A stretch of DNA of 64,000 nucleotides from Tomocerus qinae (GCA_020055645.1 CM034550.1:19047001-19111000); one strand, 5' to 3'. Positions 39,801-54,112 are shown, counted from the first letter of the stretch. Program-made: numbers and translations. Notes: generated by a model not told the origin, from the letters alone.

Positions 39801-41385
39801 CACTTTACTAACCACTCAGTTCCCTCACAGTCTAGCTCTCGCCAACATCTCCAACAACTTTGTCATAGCTCTATGAAATCATACAAGTGAATTCACATAT
39901 CGTACTTGTAATAATAGTGCAAAAATCTCTAAATTGTGAATTTCATTTTCGAATTTTAATTTTGCAAGAATTTCAGTTTGTGTTTTCATTTTGTAATTAT
40001 CAAGGTTTTAGATTTTTATTTTTTTGTGCCTTGCTCCAAGTATCTACACATTTCTTAGTTAATTGTCAATTGTGTCGATTTTTCAAAGCTTGTTTTATAC
40101 AATTACTGTAATGGTAGTTCTTGGTTGAGATTGCTAACATTTTTATACCTCAGTATGCACTTATTGCAATGGAATGAGTCTCACGTTGTTACTTACCTGT
40201 TTCCGGAGACTCGTTAAATAGTTTTAAATATCTGTAGATTATTTAAGTTTGCAAAACTGTGATGATGATAATGAATTTGATGAATGATAAATGTTGAGAC
40301 GAACATTTATGATGATTTCCAGTGATTTATGATGATCTTAGATTATTGACGATATTATTTTTAGATTAATAATGCAATGTGTACTAACAATAATAGCTTA
40401 TTTATCATACTAAGGCTATATGATACTACAATTATAATAAATGGAAAACTTTGCTTTGAATGTCATCCCTAAACTACCTTAAAATAAAATCCGCAATGTT
40501 TAGCTAGTTTTAGTTTAAGAGAATGTTAATTTTTATGTCCAGTCTATATCAACACTAGATATAAAAGCTTGTCTATTGATTTTGAATATGATCGAGGCAG
40601 TAATTTAATATTTTCTTCCCTCGATTAATATTCATTAAACAGAATATCAGATAAATCCGATCGAAAAAGGCCAAATTGACAAACGTAAATTAAAAAATCT
40701 TAGACTTTGATGATGAACGCCCAATTAATTGGAAAATATGCCCGAGAGTCAAAAAATGTAATGATGAAAACGTGAGATGAGATGATTCCGAATTTTTGGA
40801 AAACGCATTACAGAAATAAACTCTTCCGTCCTATTTAAAAATGGTTCTGAAGAAATAGTTGCATTATTGGTACATCCTGTTAATCAGATATGATGAAAAG
40901 AATGAACAAAATGTGGGTGAGTCATGAAAGTAAAACTGAGTCCTGCAAGAAAAGAAATGGAGGAAGCAAATGGAGCCGATTTCCAATGGAATGAACTCAA
41001 TTTCTCCATTGGGTGGTTAAGTAGAATAGAAAATGGAAACTTTAGTTTGGTCTCGTTAGCTAGATAGTAGAGTTCTCTTCCGACTTTCAAAATATGAAAA
41101 TGTAGTTAAAGAGCTGTGAAGAAATGAAAGCGGTGGAAATAGAAAATGTAGGAAATGAGACTTGCGATATGACTGAATTGAGAGCATCAGAGCAGGAGAA
41201 ATGCGAAATAGAGAAATTTCAATAGGAGAAAAAGGTTTGAAAGTAGTCCACGTGGAATGTAAAGCAGAGCTATGACATGACAGTCGATGAAATTGGGCTC
41301 ATACAGACCTGACTACCTTTATGGTTATGTTCACAGCGTAATAATATACATGTATTAATAAACTGTTGGCAACAGGCGTATACGC
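36822..41385. other. Gene-empty stretch with skewed blocks
   Basis: Frame 37388-37642 (84 codons) has varied composition but no recognisable domain and no supporting splice partner. Purine-to-pyrimidine switches are seen near 37450, 38800 and 39570. The rest is AT-rich. A stretch rich in GATGATG words lies at about 40260-40350. Confidence 0.5.
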
Positions 41386-41598
41386 AGGATCGAAGCGGGA
41401 GATTTAAAAAAAATTCTGATGGTCTGGTTGTCCTTCGATAATAAAATGCACGCATATTTTGGAACGACATAACTTGTTTCAAATCTGCTTTTTGCATATG
41501 GTAGCACATGTATTCAGCCACCATTAGAATCAAGACAAATAGACAGATTCCCGCCCCTTCCTCCCCCCTTCCCCTGCCCGTATCAGCTGGGTTCTGTA

Positions 41599-41643
41599 GA
41601 GAAAGTCCTATAAAATAGTTTGAAATTTTATATGGGACTTTCT
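41599..41643. repeat. Small hairpin
   Basis: Arms AGAAAGTCC-TATAAAAT and ATTTTATATGGGACTTTCT pair with a two-base bulge around a short loop. It lies just inside the left arm of the composite element. Confidence 0.6.
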
Positions 41644-41767
41644 TTTGAATTAGTCCCATTCCGGAATCCCATTTCTGTTCCAGATCAAACTGCTGGTAGT
41701 CATGAATATCCACCCTTCAGGAGTCAATTAACACCAAGCTAAATAGTGATATCTTGTCGATTTTTTA

Positions 41768-41966
41768 GATTCCACCAAGATGCCTTGATTGGTCCCATGG
41801 CTACGCCTCTCAGGGGCAAGGTGACGACATGCTCCAGAAAACTGGTTTCCCCCAACCAGTTCTTTCCAACTACTTTGGTTGGGGAAACCAGTTTTCTGGA
41901 GCATGTCGTCACTTTGTCCCTGAGGGCGGAGCCCTGGAAACATTCAAATCACTTTGGATTCCACGA
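41768..41966. repeat. Long near-perfect hairpin, arms about 90 bp
   Basis: The left arm contains GTGACGACATGCTCCAGAAA and ACTGGTTTCCCCCAACCAG; the right arm carries their complements, with a loop of about 14 bases near 41860-41875. Pairing continues outward, with mismatches, to GATTCCAC at both edges. Such fold-back units often are MITEs. It sits inside a diverged copy of the neighbouring 270-bp repeat. Confidence 0.8.
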
Positions 41967-42027
41967 TAAAATGTTTATTCCAAATAGTGAACTTCAATTC
42001 TTCACCATGTGTCAACATGCAGAACTC

Positions 42028-43150
42028 AATCAATTCCTAGTAGACTGTAAAGCTGGAAAGAATGGAATATGTCATTTAATAATGAGTAGGGATGCATTCG
42101 GCAAGTCAGCTGGAAATACAAATTCAATATAGTAACGTGACATAAACAATACCTAAATAGTAATATCTTGTTGATTTTGTAGATTCCACTTACTACGCCA
42201 TCTAAAATCTAGGGTTACAGTAGGAGAGTCTTTGGTCCAACAGTCTGGGCGGGAGTTAATGGTATTGGTATTAGAGTATTCATACAAGTTTGGAGTCAAC
42301 ATGCAGAACTCAATCAATTCCGCACCAGGTGACTGTAAAGCTGGAAAGAATCGAGTATCACGATTAGGTTTATACCCGATTAATAATTTTTTGGGTTTCA
42401 ATACAAATTGAATATAGTATTATGATTTAAACAATACCTAAATAATGATTTGTGACAACTGTAGTTAACTTCACTCACCACTGATGAATCCCACACGTGT
42501 ATTTATAATGGAGTGACGATGGACGACCATTTCCATTATATTTTGACAATTTTTACGATAAAATGTTTCAAACTAATCACAACCCAATCAATTCCGCACC
42601 AGGTGACTGTAAAGCTGGAAAGAATCGAGTGTTACGATTAGGATTATACCCGATTAATAATTTTTTGGATTACAATACAAATTGAATGTAGTATTTAGAT
42701 TTAAACAATACCTAAATAGTGATTTGTGATAATTGCAGTTAACTGCACTCACCACTGATGAATCCCACACGTGTATTTTTAATGAAATGACGATGGACGT
42801 ATCCATTATATTTTGACAATTTTTAAAATAAATTGTTTCAAACTGATCACAACCCAATCAATTCCGCACCAGGTGACTGTAAAGCTGGAAAGAATCGAGT
42901 ATCACGATTAGGTTTATACCCGATTAATAATTTTTTGGATTTCAATACAAATTGAATGTAGTATTGTGATTTAAACAATACCTAAATAGTGATTTGTGAT
43001 AATTATAGTTAACTGCACTCACCACTGATGAATCCCACACGTGTATTTATAATGAAGTGAAGCCATTTCCATTATATTTTGACAATTTTCACGTTAAAAT
43101 GTTTCAAACTCTTATATTTTGACAATTTTTACGATAAAATGTTTCAAACT
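42028..43150. repeat. Tandem array, unit about 270-283 bp
   Basis: The anchor CAATCAATTC followed by GACTGTAAAGCTGGAAAGAA occurs at 42028, 42311, 42585 and 42855, giving steps of 283, 274 and 270 bp. The last three copies are close to each other and share CCACACGTGTATTTATAATG-like and ATTATATTTTGACAATTTT blocks. The first is diverged. A partial extra copy of the TTTTGACAATTTT block ends the array near 43150. No coding frame runs through it. Confidence 0.88.
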
Positions 43151-43647
43151 GTATTTAACTAATCACAATGGACAAAAATCCTCTTCTTTAGCCAATTTTC
43201 ACTTTTGGGTTACAATGCAGTGACAATATTGTTGCAATGAAACGAAAATTGTATTCAACTAATCGTTGCACTAAAGAGAAGCTATTTTATATTGCATTTG
43301 TCTCCCGCAGTTTCAGAGCATGTTAATACCAGCGCGGTGTGTAGTCAGTCCTCTATGCTACTACGCCGTCTGTCTCACCTGCCGTACTATTACTGTCTGC
43401 CTCACCTTCTGTATTTATATAATTTCCACAAACCAGGGGATGCATCAAATTTGAATTCTAATGATAACTAGTTGCTCCTGAATACATTTGCTACCATATG
43501 CAAAAATCAGATTTGAAATAAGTTATGCCACTGCAAAAATATAGTTGCTCCTTTTTAATAGTGGACGACCAGACGACCAGACACCCAGACGATCGGACAG
43601 AGTGACGGCGACAAATTCATAAGGATACTAAGCAAAGCTTCGATCCT

Positions 43648-46600
43648 AATAAGTAATGTATAAACTTAGGTATATATAACAGGTATATAACTACACATGC
43701 TATACAGACATCAAATTAAATGCTTTGTACTTCCACCAACTTCCGACTTTCGAATCGTTTCCATTTTCATCTACTATTCTCTATTTGGTATGTCTATACA
43801 GCTGATTTATATTCTAGATAAGCAGCTGTCAATAAAGCTATTATGTGCATTTTAATTACTAACTCCGCGTAATTTATAGGTCTAAAGGTTATATAATGCA
43901 TTTACCTCTTGAATATTGTTTAACACAGATTTGTTGTTACAGGTTGCAAATTAATATGATAATTATATGCGTGAATAAAGTTTTATAGTAGCCTGAAGCA
44001 TATAAGTCAAGTCTAAATAGTAATGGGACACGTGCTATAGATTATGTGGGGTTGCATCTGGAATTTGTATGCAATGCTAACTTGCACATGTGCATATATT
44101 AAATGTATGAATAATATGTGTCTGAGTAGAGAGTTGAGTTTGACTTACATTAGTGTACATTATCGTTAGTTTAGTTTAGTTTCAATGAGATTAGCAAAGT
44201 GAGAAGTGTGCTATGGTGCTACGATGGAGTAATTCCTGTATAGAGAGTGAGAATAGTTTCACATTTAGTTTGTAGTTGTTGAGGTCAGGAGAACGAAAAG
44301 AAAAGTTTTGCCTTTGATTGGAAATTAGGAGAGGACAAATTTAGTAGACGTTGCCCTCTTTTTACCATTTCTTACCCTCATTACCTACTACACTCAATTC
44401 TTTTCCAACTCTCTTCCTCAAACAGAAGACAAGATACCTTGTTACCTTATTCTTAGCCTTAGATTTAAACTTTAGACCATTACTTACCAATTACACTCTC
44501 TTCATGAACACTTTAGTCAATTCAATGCAACGACCAACTCGCCCGCATACTTAAATCCATTCTATTCTTTCTATACATAACTTGTCTGCACTCTCCTACC
44601 TCATAGTCAGCTACCATTATTACCATCTATCAACTATTATTACGACATCCTATCAAATTCACCATTCTATTTTCTCATTGTCATAATGTTTGTATTTAGA
44701 CTTTGCCTTGTAATTATGATTAGTCAGTATGTTAGTAACTAGACACATCCATTCTACAATCGAGTATTAAATTTATACATTCAATGGCCCTGTCCTGTCC
44801 GTTTCGCAGATTTCATTGACATTAATGAGACCTTATTTGCATTCAATTACATACCCTTCAAAGATGATACTACTATTTGCATTACCTAAATTCACAACAC
44901 TTCACCATTCTGCATTTTAAAACTGTTGTTGCTGTTTTAAACTAGCCTAGAAATTCACATAATTCTCTTGCTAACTGAAATCTACAAAAATTCTTATGAA
45001 TGCAAAATTATTTAATTGGATGTATTTATTGTGCGGCAGGAGCATTAATATTTATTGATTATTATAGCACAAAATTAATGAGTTCATAAGAATGTAATAA
45101 TAAATAGTATTGCATAAATTGTGATTGTCTAATCTGAAAGCGCATGTAAGGATGAATGATGTGATGATGCAATGTGATGAATGAAGACAGAGTAGCAGTC
45201 GAGGCACCGAAGCATAACTGCAGATGTGTAGATGATATTAGGTAGTAAATAAGATAATATTTGAGCCGAAGGAAAGGATACTATTAATACTAGAGCATAA
45301 TATAAAGGAGACACGGAGTCTAAGTGAAGCAAGTGGACTAGAGAGAGAGAGATGTAAATATTTTGTACATAGATTAGTGTTTCGCAGGAGTGGAATATTT
45401 GTGGGCTGCTCCAGTTGTGAGCCTAAAAGGAGGCAAATAGGATGAGTTGGTAATCTGAGCGTAAAATGTGGACCACATCACAGATTCTCGTCACTGTGAC
45501 CCCAAAGCGGCCAATTTCCAATTTTTGGCCTCTTCTGGCCCCCTTTCCCACTTTCCATACGTCACCCTCTCGTTTTGCACATTCTCTTGACCTGACCTCC
45601 AAGCCTAGTCCATATTCTCTTATTGACAACTTCGCTTTGTCTTCCCTTCTCTATATAGAACACTGCTATATTTATTTATCTGCATGAGCACGCTTTATTA
45701 CTAGTCCCAATCCATCCCATTATTCCAGATCACTTTTACTAAATCCCAACTATGTTACTGAACACTCCTTATATAAGTCTTCCTTGCTTTATAGAGCACT
45801 GCAATCATATTTTTAAGTCTACCTACATTTAGCTATCTAGACAATTAGCTAATAGTTTCATTATTCAAAACGCTTCGCTAGATGCACTTACACATGTACT
45901 ATTTAACCCATTCAAGTTCGCTCTCACTTATTCCTTCCCTCACTCTCGCTATCTTCTCCCTTTTCTTGGGCATACCTTAAATCTTTTGTGTGTCATGTCC
46001 ATTGCCTTGCATTTACATGTTCCTTTGTCTCCTCCTTTATTTACTATATATAATAAGCTTTTCACAATCTTTCTTGGGAAATATCTACCCTTCCTCACCT
46101 ACGATGGACGATGTCATTCTCAATCTATTTATGGCTTACAACAATCTTCCCTAACTTTTACTAACAATACATAATCAAATGCAATTACATGCAAAATTGA
46201 CTTCTGCAGCCAGACTATAAATATCTCGATCTAAACTGGTGCATTTAGTTTTATCTCCAACAGCAATGCTTCAACTAGTGCAATGTAAATGTAGCTTGAC
46301 AAAAATAGATAATGTCTCCAATTTGCATTGAATAATGTTTTTGTTTATTTTTGTACTTAATTTGCATTCTTGCATAGTTAATACAAACCAAAGATGCATG
46401 TTATACTATAATAAATACATGTAAAACTACTACAGACACGCAAAAGGAAATTTGTACACACGTTTATACTGAATAAATCATGTCAAACGAAGCAGCATCG
46501 TTTTACTTAGTTTATGTACACGTGTATCTATTTCATGCATTCATGTGTATAAAAATAACAAATTTAGCAACAAGCTTGTATTTGATGAAATGTATAGCGT

Positions 46601-49600
46601 TTGAAAAATACACAACTCCCTTGAGACGACGGCTTTTACCAAGTATGTTTAGTGTTTAGCCTTGTTTTACATAGTTATTGGCAGTTGTTGCAAATGTATG
46701 TGGTTGAACAGAAAGGAAATCATGTTTGTTTACATTAAGGGAAATGAAGCGCGTGTCATTCCACAGCTTGGCAAAGAGGTCGGTTTTCCACGGTGCAAAA
46801 CGGGTGCTACTATCAGGACGTGAATGATGGATGAGCCCATAGTGACACGTGCCAGGAGGTTCAGGTAGTTTTTCAGTTGTAAATAGTAGTTGAAATAGAA
46901 ACAGCTGATTGACAGCCCAAACGTCTATTTGTGTCAAAACAGGATTGGGAAATTATATTCAATAACAAGAAAAATCGGGCAACCGGTCAGCTGTCAGGAA
47001 CTATTCATGCTTTATCAGCACTAGATATCAAGATATACCAATTAAGATGAGACCCTTGATAGTGTCCTTAACAATGTCCTTAATTATATGAATTAACTGG
47101 TGCAATTGGAATAATTTATTGTTATAAATTACCCAAGAATGGAAACGAGTGTAATTTAAATGCCAATTTAAAGTAATCTGATCCAAATAGGGTATAAAGA
47201 GGTTTTGTTTGGGTAGTTTAGATTTGTAAAGTAGTTTCGTAATGAATTGTCACACCTCTGGGTTTTGTGTGTGTGGTAATTTGGATCAAATAATTTGTAG
47301 AGTGGAATGGAGAATGAGGAGAGATAAATAGGTAAGTTGTGACAAAAGTAGATCAAAGTTGGCTGTACGAAAATGAAATCGGGATACTAGAATAGGAATG
47401 TAGAGTAGGTAAGTAAGAGTGTCTTTGGCCTGGCCAAAGCATGGCTTGGCCTCCTCTCCTATGGATCAAAGAGAGCAGAGCACACACCATTAAAGTAAAC
47501 TGCACACAAACGCCGACGAAACAAAGAAGCATATTTGCACACAACAGATAACAAGACTTCTCCTTTTCGTCTATATACAACCACTCTCGCCCCACATTAT
47601 AAATATTGCTAAATGAATGTGTATTTATAAGTAGGTAAACGTACTCAGGTAGTAGTAATAGTCTATGGGTTTATATAATGTTGGTCCATCACGTTCTATT
47701 TTCTGTCTTCCCTACTATAGTCATTCACAAGAGTAAATATGCTGACCTGAAATCCATTATTGTATTATCATCATTAGAACAAATATGGAGATAGGTCCGT
47801 TGTAATTACATTTAAATCTAGTAGGTAGTAGCTCTCCGTTATCTGTAATAGTAAGTTAGTAAAGCAAAGCAAAGCACTTTGTCCGGCCGCCCTGGTTTAA
47901 TTCTTTGAAAGTGAAAACGGGCCACTCGCCACGCTATGCTTCACATAAAATTATCACATCTATTGCCATTCCACGTAGACATGAATGAACTCACTGCTCT
48001 GTCTTCACTGCCCTACTCAGCATATCTTCTCGTCCCCTTTACTCTATATCTCTCTTTATTTATTCTAGTACACTTTCACTCTTACTATGTTACTGGCGTG
48101 TGCTCAATGTCCCATCTTAGCTTTCTACTTCAAACTGTCAACTTAACTATCTACTACAATATACCTTACTATATTCTCACATACATTATTCATAAAATTA
48201 AGACATCCTTACTTGGAGTATGCCACAATGTTTAAATTACATTTTACAGATCGTTAACACGCTTATCACGCTATATGAGCATATAAACACATTGATACAT
48301 TATAGTAACTATGTTATCTTGCTAGTTATCGTAAATAGTAACGCAGCATAGAATGGCATCTGTGTAATGTCTAAGCTCTGTACTATATACAGATCGGGAG
48401 ATTGGCTTTTATGTTTGGCATATACAATATGCTAGGAATGTTATTGTTATTATAATTGTACGTTATATAGTAGTTATAGCCCTAGAAGGAATTTAGAACT
48501 GAAGCTAGAATGTTAAAGTAGGAAAGTAGCAGCTGTAAGTAACACAGCAACTCTACTTGGTGTTTACTCAACAAAGACTTTTTATGAGGATGGATTATTA
48601 AATAAAGTGATTATTGAATTTATATTGAAAAGGATAAACAAATGGGATGAAGTAGGAATGAATGCTTAGTTAAGCCAAGGCAGCTCTCTATGTCCATACA
48701 TTTAGCTTTGGGGTCAGTGGAACAAACTTCAAGTTTATACGTCCCATGTCATCCATTTCATTAGCGACCTCCATAATCATTTCACAGCATATTGGCATTA
48801 TCCATTGTTGTCTCATTTCAATTTGCCACGCACTCATTACATTATCATGTCATCAAAATCCAATTTCAGGACACATTCTGTGCAAAACTTTAATTACTTT
48901 TTTTTTCATTTTCACTCTTCGCTTATTGTGATCGCACGTACATCATTTTTAACCGATACTCTTTGCAGTTATATTTCTGGTGATTTTACTAAACCTAAGT
49001 CTTTATATTGTATAAATATTCAATTGATTTCTAAAAGCATCTCCAAAATACCATTACTAATAAAATTACGCGTTTTTTCCGAAAAAGAACCTATTGTACT
49101 GTAGATACAATTTTAACGTAAATGAGTCTCTAAAATAATCTCGGCTTCAATTTATTTGCTAATTGGTAGTTCTTAATTCGAAATATCAGCTGTTTTAAAT
49201 ATAACACTACTAAAAAAAGTTTAGATAAAAACACTTGAAAAGGGACAATCAAACCTAAAAAACAAACTATAACCAACACAAAACTCAAAGTATCTATCAC
49301 TCTCTCTCTATTTACAGCTATCTACCTATAAATAAATACATCTAGATGAAATTAATAATCAAAGCAATTGATTGATTGATATTTCAATTTAAATTGACAA
49401 AGATAATTAAGTTTTGAAAACTTGTATTGAAATTCATTGTAATTGTAAACTTTGAAAAAATAAAAATGCTGTGTGTAACAAAGAAGGTATATTAAACAAT
49501 TTAGTATAATATAGTGAATTTATTTCGATATATTCCTACAGATGCATCCTGGTAAATTGCTCCTTAAAAATGTTTTGCTAAAAATGCAATAGAAAATGAT

Positions 49601-52600
49601 TAAAATTTAAAACTGCTACCACACACTAAGTATGAAAATTTCGCAATGCACAAAAAAGTCACTATCATGAATAAACAATATCACAATACTTTTTCACCCG
49701 AGTATAAAAACGAAATTGAAAGAAATGTATTGGTTCAGGAGCTGAGATGTTTGAAGGAGAGAACCATTCGAGAGAACAGCTGAGTGTGAACTGATCTGAA
49801 ATGTTTACAGAAAGGTGTGTGTGTGTGTATTTGGTGTGTGAGTAGACGTCGTCGGGGAGCAGGAAGGTTTTGTAGGCGTATCTGCATTTAACTGAGTGTC
49901 TGTAAAACGTGTATGGAAGCCTCCGCCTTCAGTTCGTCAACACTCAATAACTCTGTTAGACCACTTTCCATTTCGTTGTCCTCACACACATACATTATAG
50001 GACAAATAGGGAAGCTTCGTGTGTATGCAGAGATATCTTTGTTCTGGCTTTTGTACAGGAAAAGGAAATTTACTTGAGTAATCACCATATCGTTGTGCCA
50101 CTCTACTTGACAGACACTAACGATATAAAGATATAAGCGGTACTTTTATAAGTCTAGAAATTTATATACAGTTTTGCTCTTAATAATGATATCATCGAGT
50201 CATATAAATACTTAATATTATGAATAGATAGAAAGACAAAGCTAGTTGGACGCCCCTAGTTCTCACAACTTTAACTCGACCCAACTCTATTGGAAACGAG
50301 TCCAAAATGTTTTGAGTAGGGGAGGTAGGAGGTAGAGACACTGGACTATATACCTAAGCACTTACCAACCATGCACTACTCAATGCATACACAGATACAT
50401 TCTTCAGTTCCATGAACAAACTAATCTCTCTATACATAGGTACATGTTATTGTGCTATGCATTATTGTTTGCTTTAGACCCGTTCTGTCTACGTTCATCC
50501 TTATACCTTTCTATGTCCTTTCTACCTCCTACCATTAAGTAGCGTTTAGCCTTATTTTCATGTCACATTCCTAGGAATCTCCTTTGAACTGGTTTGCTTC
50601 ATGTCGAGTGCTCAATCGAGACATCTTCCTCATTTTATTACATTTTTATCCTTCTACATCTCTTATACCTTTTTTCAGAAATATCAACATACAGCAATAT
50701 TAAACCAAACCTTCACATTATGATTATCATTTTTTGAAAATAGTCCGACGACTAGAACATGCAATAAAATATACTGAAAATGCATGACTAATTATCTATT
50801 TAACATTTTTTGATTATAATGCATAATTAACTTTAATTTCTATAACTTTAGGCTTATCTGTTGAAAATTCTGGCTCACAGTTGCTCATAATACTGAAGTA
50901 TCTGCTTTAGATGCATTTATAGTATTATAAATGCATTGGTAGAATATAAATACCTGTAATTTAAGTGTATCATGATGATTAGCATAATGCAAGGAGGATT
51001 TATAATATTATTATTAGAAATGACATTGTTAAAAGTAGAGATGAGTTGAACTGTGATAGTGAACTGAGATTTGGATTGAATGAACTGGGTTGAACTGAGT
51101 TTTGGTAGTAATCATAAGAATTGTGGTGAAAACTGTAAAAAGGATAAAGTTTAGCATAAGTGAGTGACATGGTATGGGGAAGGTGCAATAATGTGGATTG
51201 TTAGTTAAACCCAGTTTAAGTTAGGGAAGAAAGAAACGGAGAGGGTCGAACGGGAATCAATGACCGATTGGTCATTGATACTTATGCACAGTAAGGAGAG
51301 AGAGAGAGGAGTAAACGGAATGCACTGCAGCAATAAAAGATTTCCTTCCTTATGAGGCATGTACTCTGTACTATACTGTAGTTTCTAATAAGATAATAGT
51401 GCTTTGACTTGACTATTATGTAATTTAAGTCAGTTAACTTGACATCGAGTGGATTGTGTTGAAATGAACTCGTAACGTAAGTTAACGTAACAAAAGCCCG
51501 TTCATTGTATTGCATTGCCCCTGCTTTGCAGTACTTTGCCTCTTCATCATCACCCAGGAGCACTGTCTCCTCAGTTAGTGAACTATATTGAACTTTAAAT
51601 GTAGTATCTCTCTAATGCGATGCACTCACTCACTCCCAAAGCAGTAAACAACATCAGATACAGTTACATAATAATGCTAACTTCCTATTTCAACGGTATG
51701 CAATGTTATTATGTAAACAACCTAAATACGGAAGCCTTTCCTTCCTCTCTGTCTGCTTTCCTTTCCTCAAGAGAGTAGGAACTAAAACAAGGGGGGAGAA
51801 ATCGTAGATTATAAAAAAGTTCCAATGTTAGTTTCCAATATTCGAAAGTGAGTTTTGACACAGTAAAAACATAGCGGAAGTTAAAATATTGGAACTGTAG
51901 CGAAAAGAAAAAGTTAGAGATATTTAAATTTCTAGCTGAAACAATTTCTACTCTCAAAAAATACTCTCTCTCTCTCTCTCGTTTTATGTAACAGTTGTCA
52001 GTCAAACCTTTCGGTTGACTTCACTTCCCATTCCACTCAGGACTCTCTAATTTTCTCATTACATAAAACACCTCTCTCTATATATACTTTAATAACTAGC
52101 AAATAATATAATTTCTACTACTCTCTATTATATCTGTTGGACAATCTCTTTTCATATTACATAACATGGGAAATGTTGTCTAAGGTAAGGTATAATAATC
52201 AGTCATACATTCCACTGGACTATTTCAATGTATCCTGTTACTCTGAAATGTAAACAAGGTAAGTACGTGTACAATTACAGTTTATACGTGTCCTATGACT
52301 AGTGTGGAGTTGACTGATCTCGTTATATCTACCTTCCTTCCCAATTCCCTTCCATCCACTATTCAAATTAGACTCGTCGTATTTATATAGTAAAACTGAA
52401 CTGTACTTGTCTCTCTTCGGTGCATATAGAGAAACAAGTCCGTGGGTTAATACACTTGCTATTAATTTATATGAGTTTATATACACGGGATACGTGATCC
52501 CAGATGCATTTACTAGAAACATGATTCCGCGCATTAGCTCGCTTTAAAGTCATAACGTTACAATGCAGTTCACATCAGAGCTAACATTACATCAACTTTA

Positions 52601-53741
52601 TTTTGCGGTTACTACATGTAAGTACACAAATACGGCTTCCTAGTACTTTGCACTTGTTATTTGCAGACGTGAGGGCAGCTTATGAAATACGCCGAGGTTG
52701 CTACAGTTTGCTACAGTTCATTCTGTACGTGTGGAGGCAAAGGCATTTAAGGAATGCAGTTAACTCGTGAACATACAATTTTAATGTTATGCAAATACGA
52801 TGTGAATAAACCTAAAACCGTGCTGAGTGAACTGACTACGCGTTGAACGTCTTCCTTTGACTCGGGCACACTGAAATTTTCTAGTTTACCAGCGGCCGAT
52901 GGTCTACTCAAGAATCGTTGAACTGATCTCAATAAGCTTAACTCAATTATTCAACCTACTCTCATTATCATAATACTCTGTGTGGGTAGCTATAACAAGT
53001 ATAATGCTCTCGGAAGTAAATCATTCAAATCGTACAATAAACTGTGCACTTAACAGGACTGCAGCTAAACCTCAATCCAATCTCTACCTATTAGTGCTCT
53101 GTTGTTTACATCCTTAATTACAATTACTTTACGACATTTTTAAAACACAAGATTTGGACTCGTCTCATCATTTTGATCTTATAATGCACGAAAAGAGTCC
53201 TAACGAGTAATAGATGAATGTTAGCCTATTAGCATGCATAATCTATTTAATAAAATTGATTTTATCTTTTGGCAATTAACAATTTAACTTCCACTGTAGA
53301 AATAATATCTTCAAAATTCTTAACCAATCTCTATATTATAATCGCAGAGTCGAAAAAATTTACGTGTCTATATTTCTATCTATGTATGTACGGTTGGTAG
53401 GGTGTTCCGAAAAGCAAAATGCGCATGTTCACTTTCTCTAAACCACCGAACATTGCATAGGGGCATGTAAATTTGAATATTGTATCTATCTAATGAAAAC
53501 TTAAGGAAGAAGTTTGCATTTGGGTAATGTCCCTAAAATGAGCAATGCGCAAGTCCGTATGCTATGCTTTTCTAACATCAGATATCAAAATGCAACTTCT
53601 GTGTTAAGATCTGGTGTGTGATTATTTCAAAACTAACAACATCTTTGATTTTGATTGTGCTTTGTGTTTGCAGTAGATATGTATGTTTTGTATTGCTTTT
53701 CGGGTATTTATTGTTTGTTCATCTGTAGGTAAGTATCTTTC
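43648..53741. other. Gene-empty stretch with repeated skew-switch blocks
   Basis: Ten kilobases without a supportable gene. Purine-rich plus-strand segments switch to pyrimidine-rich ones near 44345, 45475, 47450, 48700, 49920, 50340 and 51510. Frames such as 46656-46937 (minus), 47936-48235 (plus) and 51709-52005 (minus) follow the skew and look like composition artefacts. Simple repeats occur at 49815-49828 (GT), about 51297-51309 (GA) and 51964-51980 (CT). Confidence 0.5.
51964..51980. repeat. CT microsatellite
   Basis: Uninterrupted CTCTCT run of 17 bases inside a larger pyrimidine-rich block. Confidence 0.95.
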
Positions 53742-54104
53742 CAGGCATACAGAAAATGTAATTTTTCGGTAACCTCGTTACCGGGCAGGCAAAAAAAATA
53801 TTCGGTTACCGGGCAGGCAGCGCAAAATTACTGCCCGCCCGGAGGGCAGTAATTTTGTAAAATCGGGCAGGGAGCGCTCGTAATTTGATAATTACGGACA
53901 GGCAGCGCGAAGCGCTGCCCGACTGAACAGATTTTATAGTAAAAAATGTGGACTTGCGGACCCAAGACCTAACGTAGTTACCGGGCAGGCAACGATTTTT
54001 GGCTGCCCTAACCTGGTTACCGGGCAGGCAGCTTTTTGGCTGCCCGAAAAGGGAAGCCCAAAATATTTTGGTTACCGGGCAGAAAAACATTTTCTGTATG
54101 CCTG
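53742..54104. mobile_element. GC-rich hAT-like MITE, 363 bp
   Basis: Perfect 17-bp terminal inverted repeats, CAGGCATACAGAAAATG and CATTTTCTGTATGCCTG, are flanked by a perfect 8-bp duplication, TATCTTTC, at 53734-53741 and 54105-54112. Both are hallmarks of hAT elements. The inside is much more GC-rich than the region and is made of repeated GGTTACCGGGCAGGCA words and hairpins, for example CAAAATTACTGCCCG pairing with CGGAGGGCAGTAATTTTG, and GGCAGCGCGAAGCGCTGCC. No open frame encodes a transposase; the 94-codon minus frame across it is a by-product of the repeats. Confidence 0.92.
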
Positions 54105-54112
54105 TATCTTTC

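Larger units (their letters stand above)
41386..43647. mobile_element. Composite inverted-repeat element (possible foldback transposon)
   Basis: The left end AGGATCGAAGC (41386) is mirrored by GCTTCGATCCT at the right end (43637-43647). Further in, 41468-41518 and 43478-43527 are near-identical in opposite orientation (about 49 bp, containing the word for CATATGCAAAAA). Between them lie a long hairpin (41768-41966) and a tandem array of about 270 bp units. The frame at 41270-41713 (minus) overlaps the left arm and is not taken as a gene. No target duplication is visible, so the outer limits are provisional. Confidence 0.5.

Noticed and set aside
41253..41264. TGGAATGTAAAG, the 5' part of miR-1
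   Set aside because: The 3' half differs from miR-1 and there is no pairing arm to form a precursor.
41270..41713. 147-codon minus frame
   Set aside because: Overlaps the left arm of the composite repeat and a C-rich run; no family resemblance.
46656..46937. 93-codon minus frame
   Set aside because: No homology recognised and no supporting signals.
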